DNA of 64,000 bases, from contig NZ_FNFN01000010.1 of the NCBI RefSeq assembly GCF_900101045.1, forward strand, positions 151,588-215,587. Direction: 5' to 3'. Position 1 is the first letter of the stretch, and the number at the start of each line of letters is the position of its first letter. Below, piece after piece: positions 49,260-57,507 of this stretch. The stretch comes from Nocardioides sp. YR527 (GTDB lineage Bacteria; Actinomycetota; Actinomycetes; Propionibacteriales; Nocardioidaceae). The translations under genes were made by a program, and so were the position numbers. Below the pieces are notes generated by a model that was given only the letters and a program-made list of their open reading frames with translations, was not told the DNA's origin and searched no databases.

Positions 49260-49814
49260 ATGGGCTTTCGAGACCGACGCGAGAAGCGCCAGGAGGAACG
49301 CGAGGCCTTCGGGCGTGGCGGGAACGCCAACCGCTTCCAGATGCGCCAGAAGATGATTTCCATCGGTGACGACTACTGGATCGAGAACGAGGACGGCGAC
49401 CGCGTCTTCCGGGTCGACGGCAAGGCGCTGCGGCTGCGGGACACGTTCGATCTCGAGGACGCCCACGGCAACAAGATCTGCCGCATCCAGACCAGGGTCC
49501 TGCACATCCGGGACTCGATGGCGATCGAGGACGCGGACGGCGAGAAGCTCGCCCTCGTGCACAAGGCGCTCATCTCGCCGCTGCGTGATCGCTGGAAGGT
49601 CGACCGCGAGCAGGGTGAGGACTGGACGGTCCAGGGCAACATCGTCGACCACGAGTACGACATCGAAGCCGATGGACGCAAGATCGCGGAGGTGTCCAAG
49701 AAGTGGTTCCGCGTCCGGGACACCTACGGGGTCGAGGTCGCGCCCGGCGAGGACGCAGCCCTCATTTTGGCCGTCACCGTCGCGGTCGATGCGATGGTTC
49801 ATCCCGAGAAGTGA
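49260..49814 (+). CDS. LURP-one-related (Tubby-like fold) protein
   Basis: A 184-residue cytosolic protein of the LOR family. Recurrent strand pattern: YWIENEDGDRVFRVDGKALR, RLRDTFDLEDAHGNKICRIQ and SMAIEDADGEKLALVHKALI. The fold is a beta-barrel with a central helix, related to Tubby C-terminal domains and phospholipid scramblases, and may bind membrane lipids. The function in bacteria is undetermined. ATG at 49260 preceded by AAGGGGGAG. The next gene begins eleven bases later. Confidence 0.87.
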   Translation: MGFRDRREKRQEEREAFGRGGNANRFQMRQKMISIGDDYWIENEDGDRVFRVDGKALRLRDTFDLEDAHGNKICRIQTRVLHIRDSMAIEDADGEKLALVHKALISPLRDRWKVDREQGEDWTVQGNIVDHEYDIEADGRKIAEVSKKWFRVRDTYGVEVAPGEDAALILAVTVAVDAMVHPEK

Positions 49815-49824
49815 CGCGGTCGAC

Positions 49825-51474
49825 GTGCTGCGAGAGCGGTTGCGAAGGCAGCTGCGAGCGCCGTTCGCGGCGACGGCCGGCATGGTGGTGCTTCTCTGGG
49901 CGTCGCTGACTCCGTCGCTGATGCCGCGGACCGCGCTCTTCCAGGCGCTGCTCACCGGGCTGTGCATGCTGGCCGGGTACGGCGCGGGCGCGTTGGCCGG
50001 ATGGCTGGTCCGCAGCTGCGGTGGCCGGTTGGCCGGCCGGGCACGGGTGATCGCATGGCGGGTTCTCGCCGGCGTCGCCGGCGTGGGCACCCTAGTCGTG
50101 CTGGGGTTGTCGTTGCGCTGGGAGAACCAGGTACGCGACCTGGTCGGCGTCGATCGGGTGGGCTTGTGGCACCTGGTGCTCACCGTGCTGCTCACCGCGG
50201 TGCTGTTCGTGCTGCTGCTCGGAATCTCGCGCGGGATCAGGGCGCTGGGCGGCACGATAGGCCGGTTCATCGGGCGCTACCTTCCCGCTGCGGCGTCGAC
50301 CGTGATCGGCGGCCTGATCGCCGCGGTCCTGATCTACGAGCTGGCCATCGGGGTGGGCGGCAACCGGCTGCTGGGAGCGCTCGACTCGAGCTTCGCCACG
50401 ATCAACGAGGAGTTCAGCACCGACGTACCTCCGCCCGAGACGCCCGAGCTCACGGCCGGCCCGGCCTCGTCCCAGGAGTGGGGGGACCTGGGCCGCCAGG
50501 GACGGGTCTTCATCGCGAGCGCGCCCACCGCCGCTGACATCGGCGCATTCACGCGGGAGCCCGCCCTGCAGCCGGTGCGCGCCTACATCGGGGCCGGCCA
50601 CGAGGGCGTCCACATCCGCGAGGAGGCGCAGGCCGCGGTCGCCGAGCTCGACGCGCTCGGCGGCTTCGACCGCGCGGTGATCAACGTGGCGACCGGCACC
50701 GGTAGAGGCTGGATCAACGAGAACCAGGCCCAGGCGCTGGAGTTCATGTGGGGTGGCGACACGGCGACGGTCAGCCTGCAGTACTCCTACCTCCCGAGCT
50801 GGATGTCCTTCGTCCTGGACCGGCAGCGCGCGCAGGACGCCGGCCTGGCGCTCTTCGACGCCGTCTACGGGCGCTGGCTGGAGATCCCCGAGGCCGACCG
50901 TCCGCTGCTGGTGGTGAGCGGGGAGAGCCTGGGCAGCTTCGGCGGCGAGGCCGCCTTCAGCGGGGCCCAGGACCTCGCCACCCGCACCGACGGAGCCCTG
51001 TTCGTGGGTCCGACCGCCGACAACCGGCTCTGGAGCCGGTTCACCGAGGAACGCGAGCCGGGCACCCCTCAGGTGGCGCCGATCCTGGACGGCGGTGAGA
51101 TCGTACGGTTCGCGGACCTGCCCGAGGAGTGGGACCTGCCCGGGGCCTGGGACGGCACCCGGATCGGGTATCTCCAGCACGCCAACGACCCGATCACCTG
51201 GTGGTCGCCGTCGTTGGCGGTGGAGCGCCCCGACTGGCTGGAGGAGGAACGCGGCCGCGGCGTCTCCCCGAACGTACGCTGGATCCCCGGGGTGACCATG
51301 CTGCAGCTGGGTGTCGACCAGTTCTCCGCCAACTCGGTGCCCCGCGGGCAGGGCCACCAGTTCGGCACCGCGCCGGTGTACGCCTGGGCGGAGATCCTGC
51401 CGCCCCCGGGATGGACCGATCAGCGCACCGACGAGCTGGCCGTGGTGATCGGCAATCGGGTGTGGCTGAGGTGA
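49825..51474 (+). CDS. Membrane-anchored alpha/beta-hydrolase (Abhydrolase_9/DUF2235-like group)
   Basis: A 549-residue protein. Four or more hydrophobic segments occupy residues 10-175 (VVLLWASLTPSLMPRTALFQ, LCMLAGYGAGALAGWLV, VLAGVAGVGTLVVLGLSL, VLLTAVLFVLLLGISRG). A C-terminal hydrolase domain has the nucleophile LLVVSGESLGSFGGEAAFSG (GxSxG), as in the Abhydrolase_9 group of actinobacteria, and a late WAEILPPPGW. The GTG at 49825 is a tentative start. The natural substrate is unknown; association with LURP-one hints at the membrane. Confidence 0.8.
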   Translation: MLRERLRRQLRAPFAATAGMVVLLWASLTPSLMPRTALFQALLTGLCMLAGYGAGALAGWLVRSCGGRLAGRARVIAWRVLAGVAGVGTLVVLGLSLRWENQVRDLVGVDRVGLWHLVLTVLLTAVLFVLLLGISRGIRALGGTIGRFIGRYLPAAASTVIGGLIAAVLIYELAIGVGGNRLLGALDSSFATINEEFSTDVPPPETPELTAGPASSQEWGDLGRQGRVFIASAPTAADIGAFTREPALQPVRAYIGAGHEGVHIREEAQAAVAELDALGGFDRAVINVATGTGRGWINENQAQALEFMWGGDTATVSLQYSYLPSWMSFVLDRQRAQDAGLALFDAVYGRWLEIPEADRPLLVVSGESLGSFGGEAAFSGAQDLATRTDGALFVGPTADNRLWSRFTEEREPGTPQVAPILDGGEIVRFADLPEEWDLPGAWDGTRIGYLQHANDPITWWSPSLAVERPDWLEEERGRGVSPNVRWIPGVTMLQLGVDQFSANSVPRGQGHQFGTAPVYAWAEILPPPGWTDQRTDELAVVIGNRVWLR

Positions 51475-51504
51475 CCGACCGCCCGGAGGGGTGAGGTGTC
51501 GCGG

Positions 51505-52668
51505 CTACCGCTTCCCGAGGAGCTGGCGGGCCATCACGACGCGCTGGATCTGGTTGGTGCCTTCGTAGATCTGGGTGATCTTGGCGTCGCGCATCATGCG
51601 TTCGAGCGGGAAGTCCTGGGTGTAGCCGGCTCCGCCGAGGAGCTGGACGGCGTCGACGGTGATCTCCATGGCGGTGTCGCTGGCGAAACACTTGGCGGCC
51701 GCTCCGAAGAAGGACAGGTCGCCGGCGTCGCGCTCGGACTTGGCCGCGGCGACGTAGACGAGCTGGCGGGCGGCCTCGAGCTTCATGGCCATGTCGGCGA
51801 GCATGAACTGGATCCCCTGGAAGTCGGCGATGTGCTTGCCGAACTGCTGACGCTCCTGGACGTAGGCCAGGGCGTGGTCGAGGGCGCCCTGGGCGATGCC
51901 GATGGCTTGGGCGGCGATGGTGATGCGGGTGTGGTCCAGGGTGCGCAGGGCGAGCTGGAGTCCGGTGCCGGGGTCGCCGATGATCCGGTCGCCGGGCAGG
52001 TAGACGGCATCGAAGTTCAGCTCGCAGGTGGGGGAACCCTTGATGCCGAGCTTCTTCTCGGGGGCGGAGATGGTGAACCCCTCGTCGCTCTTCTCCACGA
52101 CGAATGCGCTGATGTTGGATCCGCGCCGGCCGTCGGGGTCGGTGACGGCCAGGACGGTGTAGTAGTCGGAGATGCCGGCGTTGCTGATCCAGGACTTCTG
52201 GCCGCTCAGCACCCAGTTGTCGCCGTCGAGGACCGCGCGGGTCTTCATCGAGGCGGTGTCGGAGCCGGCCTCGCGCTCGGAGAGGGCGTAGGAGAACGTC
52301 GAGGTGCCCGCGGCGAGCGGCGGGAGGTAACGCTGGTTGAGGCTCTCGGAGCCGGCGAGGATGAGCGGGAGGCTGCCGAGCTTGTTGACCGCGGGGATCA
52401 GCGAGGAGGAGGCGCACACGCGGGCGATCTCCTCGATGATGATGCAGGTGGCCAGTGCGTCGGCGCCTTCACCGCCGTACGCCTCGGGCACGTGCGCCGC
52501 GTGGAACCCCGAGGCGACGAGAGCGTCGTAGGCCTCGGTGGGGAATCGGCTGTTGGCGTCGACGTCGGCGGCGTACGGGGCGATCTTGTTGGCCGCGATC
52601 GCGCGCACGGCCTCGCGCAGGTCGAGGTGGTGGTCGGCGAGCTCGAGGTAGGGAAGGTCGTCGGACAT
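51505..52668 (-). CDS. Acyl-CoA dehydrogenase
   Basis: A 387-residue FAD enzyme that makes trans-2-enoyl-CoA in beta-oxidation or branched-chain degradation. It has FSYALSEREAGSDTASMKT and WISNAGISDYYTVLA in the mid domain, QLLGGAGYTQDFPLERMMRD at the active-site helix, and TQIYEGTNQIQRVVMARQLL with the catalytic-base Glu (YEGT) position of the short-chain type. It is downstream of the 3-hydroxyacyl-CoA dehydrogenase (26-base gap). The ATG at 52668 has AAGGAGG upstream. Confidence 0.94.
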   Translation of the reverse strand: MSDDLPYLELADHHLDLREAVRAIAANKIAPYAADVDANSRFPTEAYDALVASGFHAAHVPEAYGGEGADALATCIIIEEIARVCASSSLIPAVNKLGSLPLILAGSESLNQRYLPPLAAGTSTFSYALSEREAGSDTASMKTRAVLDGDNWVLSGQKSWISNAGISDYYTVLAVTDPDGRRGSNISAFVVEKSDEGFTISAPEKKLGIKGSPTCELNFDAVYLPGDRIIGDPGTGLQLALRTLDHTRITIAAQAIGIAQGALDHALAYVQERQQFGKHIADFQGIQFMLADMAMKLEAARQLVYVAAAKSERDAGDLSFFGAAAKCFASDTAMEITVDAVQLLGGAGYTQDFPLERMMRDAKITQIYEGTNQIQRVVMARQLLGKR

Positions 52669-52694
52669 GGTGCCTCCTTGATCGATGGCTTGGG

Positions 52695-53546
52695 TCAGTA
52701 GTGGTAGAAGCCGCGGCCGGTCTTGCGGCCCAGCAGACCAGCGTCGACCATCCGCGCGAGGAGCGGCGGCGGGGCGTAGAGCGGCTCCTTGAACTCCTCG
52801 TAGAGCGACTCGGCCACGGCCTTGGTCGTGTCCAGCCCGATGAGGTCCGCGAGCGCCAGCGGTCCCTGCGGGTGGGCGGCGCCGCGTACGAGGCCCTGGT
52901 CGATGTCTTCGGCGGTCGCGAACCCGGACTCCAGCATCCGGATCGCGGAGAGCACGAACGGGATCAGCAGCGCGTTGACCACGAAGCCCGCCCGGTCCTG
53001 GGAGTCGATGGGGTGCTTGCCGAGGTCCTGCTCGACGAAAGTACGCACGCGGTCGGTGGTGGCCGGCGCGGTCAGCAGGCTGGGCACGAGCTCGACCAGG
53101 GAGAGCACGGGGACCGGGTTGAAGAAGTGCAGCCCGATCACCTGCGCCGGCCGCTCGGTGGCGACGGCGAGCTTCATGATCGGGATGGAGGAGGTGTTGG
53201 AGGCCAGCACGGCCTCGGGGTCGGTGACGATGGCGTCGAGCCGGGTGAACAGCGCGGTCTTGGCGGCCTCGTCCTCGACGATCGCCTCGATGACCAGGTC
53301 GCGGTCGGCGAGTGCTTCGAGGTCGCTGCTGACGGTGATGCGCTGCAGCACCTCGGCCGCATCGGTGATCTTGCCGCGCTGCTCGGCCCGTTGGAGGGAG
53401 GCCCGCAGGCGGTCGAGACCGGCCTCGGCGGCCGCGGGGTTGGCGTCGATGAGGACGACGTCCTTGCCGGCGCGCGCGGTGACCTCGGCGATGCCGGCCC
53501 CCATCAGTCCGGCGCCGACGACGCCGACGCGGTTGAACCCGTTCAT
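52695..53546 (-). CDS. 3-hydroxybutyryl-CoA (3-hydroxyacyl-CoA) dehydrogenase
   Basis: A 283-residue NAD-dependent enzyme oxidising 3-hydroxyacyl-CoA to 3-ketoacyl-CoA. The Rossmann motif is RVGVVGAGLMGAGIAEVTAR; active site elements are ASNTSSIPIMKLA, GLHFFNPVPVLSLVELV (HFFNP) and the C-terminal PLALADLIGLDT. Together with the acyl-CoA dehydrogenase it forms a fatty-acid or short-chain-acid degradation operon. A TetR regulator is divergent, with a palindrome between. Confidence 0.94.
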   Translation of the reverse strand: MNGFNRVGVVGAGLMGAGIAEVTARAGKDVVLIDANPAAAEAGLDRLRASLQRAEQRGKITDAAEVLQRITVSSDLEALADRDLVIEAIVEDEAAKTALFTRLDAIVTDPEAVLASNTSSIPIMKLAVATERPAQVIGLHFFNPVPVLSLVELVPSLLTAPATTDRVRTFVEQDLGKHPIDSQDRAGFVVNALLIPFVLSAIRMLESGFATAEDIDQGLVRGAAHPQGPLALADLIGLDTTKAVAESLYEEFKEPLYAPPPLLARMVDAGLLGRKTGRGFYHY

Positions 53547-53563
53547 GTGCAGCCTCCTGTGTA

Positions 53564-53601
53564 TTGGTACTCCGTACCTTATAGACGGAACGGCGTACCA
53601 A
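53564..53601. promoter_or_regulatory. TTGGTAC...GTACCAA operator upstream of HBD gene
   Basis: An extended inverted repeat, TTGGTAC-t-CCGT (53564-53575) and ACGG-c-GTACCAA (53590-53601), in the 71-bp divergent gap. It covers the region where both promoters must lie, so it is the probable operator of the TetR protein at 53618. Confidence 0.6.
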
Positions 53602-53617
53602 CAAGTAGGTTCAGGTC

Positions 53618-54295
53618 ATGAACGAGAAGCCTCGATCAGCGACGACGAAGGACCGCCTGGTCGCCGCGGCGTACGAACTGTTCGAGGAACGCGGCTTCGA
53701 CGCGACGACCGCCGAGGACATCGCGCGTCGCGCCGGCGTCGGACGTACGACCTTCTTCCGCGCGTTCGGGTCCAAGGACGACGTGATCTTTCCCGAGCAC
53801 GACCAGCTGCTCGGTCGCATCGACGAGCGTCTGGCCGCCGCGACCCCGGCCACGCGAGCGCTCGCGCTGAGCGAGGCCACCCGGGTCGTGCTGCGTCACT
53901 ACCTGGACGAGGGGGAGCTGGCGCGAGCGCGCTACCGCCTGGTCGGCTCGGTTCCCGCCCTGCGTGCCCGTGAGACGGGTGGGATCCAGCAGTACCAGCG
54001 GCTGTTCGCCCGGTGGCTTCGGGAGTGGATGTCCGACCTGCCTGACGGACATCTCCGCGCCGACCTGCTGGCGGCCGACCTCGTGACCGCGCACAACTAC
54101 GTGCTCCGCCGCTGGCTCCGGGGCCAGACCTCCGACCCCGAGAGCGAGTTCGACCAGGCGATGCGGGTCGCCCTCGAGCGCTATCAGCCCTCAGGGCTCG
54201 AGCCGTCCTCCGCCGTGGTCGTGCTGCGCACCTCCGCCACCCCCGCCGCCATCCAGGCCCAGCTGCAGCCCCTGCTCGACAGCGAAGAGCCGTGA
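53618..54295 (+). CDS. TetR-family transcriptional regulator (fatty-acid gene control)
   Basis: A 225-residue repressor. The HTH is at about 10-55 (RLVAAAYELFEERGFDATTA, then IARRAGVGRTTFFRAFGSKD). The C-terminal part is ligand-binding and helical. It is divergent from the HBD/ACAD operon, which points to an acyl-CoA or fatty acid as effector. An ATG after AGTAGGTTCAGGTC has only a modest ribosome binding site. Confidence 0.9.
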   Translation: MNEKPRSATTKDRLVAAAYELFEERGFDATTAEDIARRAGVGRTTFFRAFGSKDDVIFPEHDQLLGRIDERLAAATPATRALALSEATRVVLRHYLDEGELARARYRLVGSVPALRARETGGIQQYQRLFARWLREWMSDLPDGHLRADLLAADLVTAHNYVLRRWLRGQTSDPESEFDQAMRVALERYQPSGLEPSSAVVVLRTSATPAAIQAQLQPLLDSEEP

Positions 54296-54325
54296 GCTGA
54301 GCCGAGAGTCCGGCGGCGCGGCGGG

Positions 54326-56026
54326 TCAGTCGATCGGGTCGATCCCGGTGAGTCGGAGCTCCTCGATGTCGAGGCGGGTCTGGATGTCTCGGGCGACGGA
54401 GTCGTCGATGGTGCCGCTCTGTCGCAGTCGCAGGAGTGCTTCGCGTTTGCGGTCGAGCATGGCGATGCGGAGGCGGGTGTACTCCTCGTTGCGTGCCAGC
54501 GGTGAGTACTCGTCGACCTGGACGGTCATGGGCGTCTCGGCGTCCAGCGCCAGGGCTTCCGCGCCGACGGGTCCCGTGTCCCCACGTCGCTCGAGCATGG
54601 CTTCGAGCAGGTCGTCATCAGGATCGCCGCCTCCGGCGCTCTCCTTGGCTTGCACCAGCGCGAGGTGCTCCTGGTAGTCGCCGGCGAGCCGGTCGCGTAC
54701 CTCGTCGCTGACGCCGTGCTCGTCGGCGAGATCGGAGAGTGCGGCCACAGCGACCTCGGTGATCTCGCGCTCGGCCAGTCGGCGCTCCGTCTCGGCGGCG
54801 TGGTCCTCGGGCAGGTCGGCCCAGCGTACGACGGCGGGGAGGAGGGGGCCTTGGACCAGCAGCGTCAGCAGGATGACGCAGGCGGTGACGAAGACGATGT
54901 CCTCGCGGGCGGGGAACCCGCTCCCGTCGTCGAGGGTGACGGGAACCGAGAGCGCGATCGCCAGCGAGATCGCGCCCCGGAAGCCTGCGACGGCGCCGAC
55001 GACGCGTGACCGGTAGCTCATCCGGCGTGCTCGCTGGGAGGGGCGCCGGTCCAGGAGCCGGATGACCAGGACCGCGAGCTGCGGGAAGACGAAGCGGATC
55101 ACGATGAGCGCGATCCACACCGCCACGGCGAGGCCGGAGAGGCGTACGAGCTCGGTGGCGTCGAGCTCGTGGGCGACGGTCTGCACCTCGAGGCCGATGA
55201 GCACGAAGAGGGCGCCGTTGAGCAGATAGGAGCCCAGCGGCCAGGCGGACTCGGTGAGCCGTCGGGACGCGGCGGTGCTGATCCGGGCGGAGGTGTAGGA
55301 GACGATCAGCCCCGCGACGACGACCGCGAGCACCCCGGAGGCGCCGACCAGCTCGGCCGCGAGGTAGGCGGTGAACGGCACCAGCAGCAGCGCGATGTTG
55401 ATGGTCATCGCGTCGTGCAGCTGCCGCATCACGAGGTAGGCCAGACCTGCGACCGCGGCACCGGTGGCCAGGCCGCCGAGGTAGGAGAGCAGCACCAGTC
55501 CGGTGACGTCGAGGGTGGTGTAGTGCCCGCCGGTCGCGAGCCCGACAGCGACGGCGTAGACGACCAGCGCGGTGCCGTCGTTGGTCAGGCTCTCGGCCTT
55601 GAGCACCATGAACTGGCGGCGCGGCAGCGTGCGTCCCAGCGCTGCCGCCGCGGTCGCGTCCGGGGGTGCGATGGCGGCACCCAGGACCAGGGCGGCCTCC
55701 CACGGCATCCCGAGCGCGTAGGCGATCCCGGCGACGCCGAATGCGCTGGCGACCACGAGCAGGGTGCTCATGATGACGATGCCGCGCAGGTCTCGCTTGA
55801 TGGCCCATAGCGACGTGGTCAGGCTCTCCCAGAACAGCATCACCGGGAGGAAGAGCAGCAGCACCGTCTCGGGTGGCAGTTCGACCTCGCGCAGCTCGGG
55901 AAGGAACCCGAGTGCAAGTCCGAAGACCACCAGCAGCAGTGGCAGCGCGATCCGCAGTCGCGGAGCGAGCACCGTGCCGAGGAGCACCGCCGTGCCGAGC
56001 AGTACCGTGATCTCGAGTCCGTTCAT
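54326..56026 (-). CDS. Na+/H+ antiporter (CPA1 family)
   Basis: A 566-residue protein with 11-12 TM helices. Ion-pocket motif: VLGAAIAPPDATAAAALGRT (PPDA-type, aspartate conserved), then FMVLKAESLTNDGTALVVYA (LxxESLxND) and FRGAISLAIALSVPVTLDD in a later helix. The C-terminal cytosolic tail of about 150 residues is acidic and helical (EHGVSDEVRDRLAGDYQEHL). It exchanges Na+ for H+ to control pH and salt. The ATG at 56026 has CAGGGG upstream; a TTG at 56050 is another possibility. The DUF2255 gene ends 20 bases before it. Confidence 0.92.
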   Translation of the reverse strand: MNGLEITVLLGTAVLLGTVLAPRLRIALPLLLVVFGLALGFLPELREVELPPETVLLLFLPVMLFWESLTTSLWAIKRDLRGIVIMSTLLVVASAFGVAGIAYALGMPWEAALVLGAAIAPPDATAAAALGRTLPRRQFMVLKAESLTNDGTALVVYAVAVGLATGGHYTTLDVTGLVLLSYLGGLATGAAVAGLAYLVMRQLHDAMTINIALLLVPFTAYLAAELVGASGVLAVVVAGLIVSYTSARISTAASRRLTESAWPLGSYLLNGALFVLIGLEVQTVAHELDATELVRLSGLAVAVWIALIVIRFVFPQLAVLVIRLLDRRPSQRARRMSYRSRVVGAVAGFRGAISLAIALSVPVTLDDGSGFPAREDIVFVTACVILLTLLVQGPLLPAVVRWADLPEDHAAETERRLAEREITEVAVAALSDLADEHGVSDEVRDRLAGDYQEHLALVQAKESAGGGDPDDDLLEAMLERRGDTGPVGAEALALDAETPMTVQVDEYSPLARNEEYTRLRIAMLDRKREALLRLRQSGTIDDSVARDIQTRLDIEELRLTGIDPID

Positions 56027-56046
56027 GCCGGCCCCTGAGTGTCCGG

Positions 56047-56421
56047 TCAAGCCCGCGGCCGGACGCGGAGAGTCGTCTCGAGTACGTCGTCGCCGGTGAC
56101 CGCGCCGACCGGGCCGGGACCGTAGCGGTCGTACTTGGCGTGGTAGGCCGCGGTGATCTCGGCGCTCTGCTCGGCGGTTGGCTCGAAGGTCACGTCCTTC
56201 TCGACACCTCCCGAGCTGATCCGGCCCGAGCCGCTCTGTACGGCGCGACGGAACCAGCCGTTCTCGGGCCCGCGCGCGGAGCGGATGTAGATGTCCTCGC
56301 CCACGCGCACCTGCCAGATCGGGATGGCGTCGCGCAGGCTCCCGTCCTCACGCTGGGTGGCGACGTACAGCTCGCGGGCATCGCCGATGCGGGTCAGCTC
56401 GTCGTCGGTCCAGACTCCCAT
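56047..56421 (-). CDS. DUF2255 family protein
   Basis: A 124-residue protein with WTDDELTRIGDARELYVATQ, DAIPIWQVRVGEDIYIRSAR and a FRRAVQSGSGRISSGGVEKD stretch, as in DUF2255 proteins. The fold resembles the flavin-reductase/nitroreductase-like split barrel (deazaflavin-binding group), but the chemistry is unknown. It lies between the aldo/keto reductase and the antiporter in the same orientation. Confidence 0.85.
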   Translation of the reverse strand: MGVWTDDELTRIGDARELYVATQREDGSLRDAIPIWQVRVGEDIYIRSARGPENGWFRRAVQSGSGRISSGGVEKDVTFEPTAEQSAEITAAYHAKYDRYGPGPVGAVTGDDVLETTLRVRPRA

Positions 56422-56451
56422 GACGTCTCCTCTGTTCGTTCCGGTCGGATG

Positions 56452-57336
56452 TCACGCTTCGGGGATCTCGATGCCGAACGCGGCACGGGTGATGGCCTCG
56501 GGCTCCGGGCCACCGCGTACGCCGGTGTCGAGGGCGTCGATGGCGCTGAGCTCGTCTGAGGACAGCGTGAAGTCGAAGACGTCGAGGTTCTCGCGGATCC
56601 GGGAGGGCGTGACCGACTTGGGGATGACCTGGCGGCCCTGGTCGAGGTGCCAGCGCAGCATCACCTGGGCCGGGGACTTCTGGTGGGCTGCGGCGATCTC
56701 GCCGACCACCGGGTTCTCCAGGGTGCTGGTGTGCTTGCCGTCCCGGTAGAAGGTGACGCCGCCGATCGGCGACCAGGCCTGGTTGAGGATGGCCCGCTCG
56801 GTGTCGTAGGCGAGCAGCTCGGACTGCCTGAAGTAGGGGTGCACCTCGATCTGGTTGACGGCCGGCACGATCTCGGTCTCCGCGAGGAGCCGGTCGAGGT
56901 GTCCGGGCATGAAGTTCGAGACCCCGATGGCGCGGACCCGGCCGTCGGCGTACAGCTTCTCGAGCGCCTGGTAGGCGCCGATGGTGAGGTCGAACTCGTC
57001 CGGGAGCGCCTGGTGCAGGATCAGCAGGTCGAGCTGGTCGACGCCGAGCTTGCCCACGGACTTCTCGAACGCGTGCAGGGTCTGGTCGTAGCCGTAGTCG
57101 GTGATCCAGATCTTGGTCTCGACGAAGACCTCCTCGCGGGCCACCCCGGAGTCGCGGATCGCCTTGCCGACCTCGCGTTCGTTGCCGTACGCCGCGGCGG
57201 TGTCGATGTGCCGGTAGCCGCTCGCCAGCGCGGTGGCGACCGCGGTGACGGTCTCCTCGGGCGCGGCCTGGTAGACGCCGAAGCCCAGGGCGGGGATCTC
57301 GACTCCGTTGTTCAGGGTGATCGTCGGAATGCTCAT
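56452..57336 (-). CDS. Aldo/keto reductase, AKR5-like (2,5-diketo-gluconate reductase type)
   Basis: A 294-residue (beta/alpha)8 NADPH-dependent reductase: YRHIDTAAAYGNEREVGKAI (Asp and Tyr of the tetrad), EVFVETKIWITDYGYDQTLH (Lys), DQLDLLILHQALPDEFDLTI (His) and IPKSVTPSRIRENLDVFDFT (the cofactor phosphate loop, KS.TPSRIREN). It is divergent from the other aldo/keto reductase. A short palindrome ACCTAC-acg-GTAGGT lies at 57338-57352, right next to the ATG, so transcription may begin almost at the start codon. Confidence 0.93.
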   Translation of the reverse strand: MSIPTITLNNGVEIPALGFGVYQAAPEETVTAVATALASGYRHIDTAAAYGNEREVGKAIRDSGVAREEVFVETKIWITDYGYDQTLHAFEKSVGKLGVDQLDLLILHQALPDEFDLTIGAYQALEKLYADGRVRAIGVSNFMPGHLDRLLAETEIVPAVNQIEVHPYFRQSELLAYDTERAILNQAWSPIGGVTFYRDGKHTSTLENPVVGEIAAAHQKSPAQVMLRWHLDQGRQVIPKSVTPSRIRENLDVFDFTLSSDELSAIDALDTGVRGGPEPEAITRAAFGIEIPEA

Positions 57337-57366
57337 GACCTACACGGTAGGTCGGTTCGGCCGATG

Positions 57367-57431
57367 CAGGGAGACCCTGACGAACGGGGGACTCGTAGGG
57401 CCTCCCTGAGGTGGGCGGAGGTGCCTAGCGT
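57367..57431. promoter_or_regulatory. Repeated CAGGG/CCCTGA motifs and GTGCCTAGCGT in an AKR promoter
   Basis: Two related inverted repeats, CAGGG-aga-CCCTG (57367-57379) and AGGG-cct-CCCT (57397-57407), lie 30 bp apart, followed by GTGCCTAGCGT (57421-57431). The last string is identical to one before the SDR gene (26024-26034). Both are beside MmyB-type regulator loci, so this is a probable operator/-10 region for the second such regulator (58766). Confidence 0.5.
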
Positions 57432-57507
57432 GGTGGTCGAACCGGTAGGAAGGCGCCATCGTGAACGCCTTGAACCCGATGAACCCGATGAAAGAGGGAT
57501 CTTGACC

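Noticed and set aside
46401..50270. Very long minus-strand frame (about 1289 codons) including arcA
   Set aside because: Only the arcA part (46401-47651) is coding; upstream the frame is a shadow of the antiporter, which has normal TM helices in another frame.
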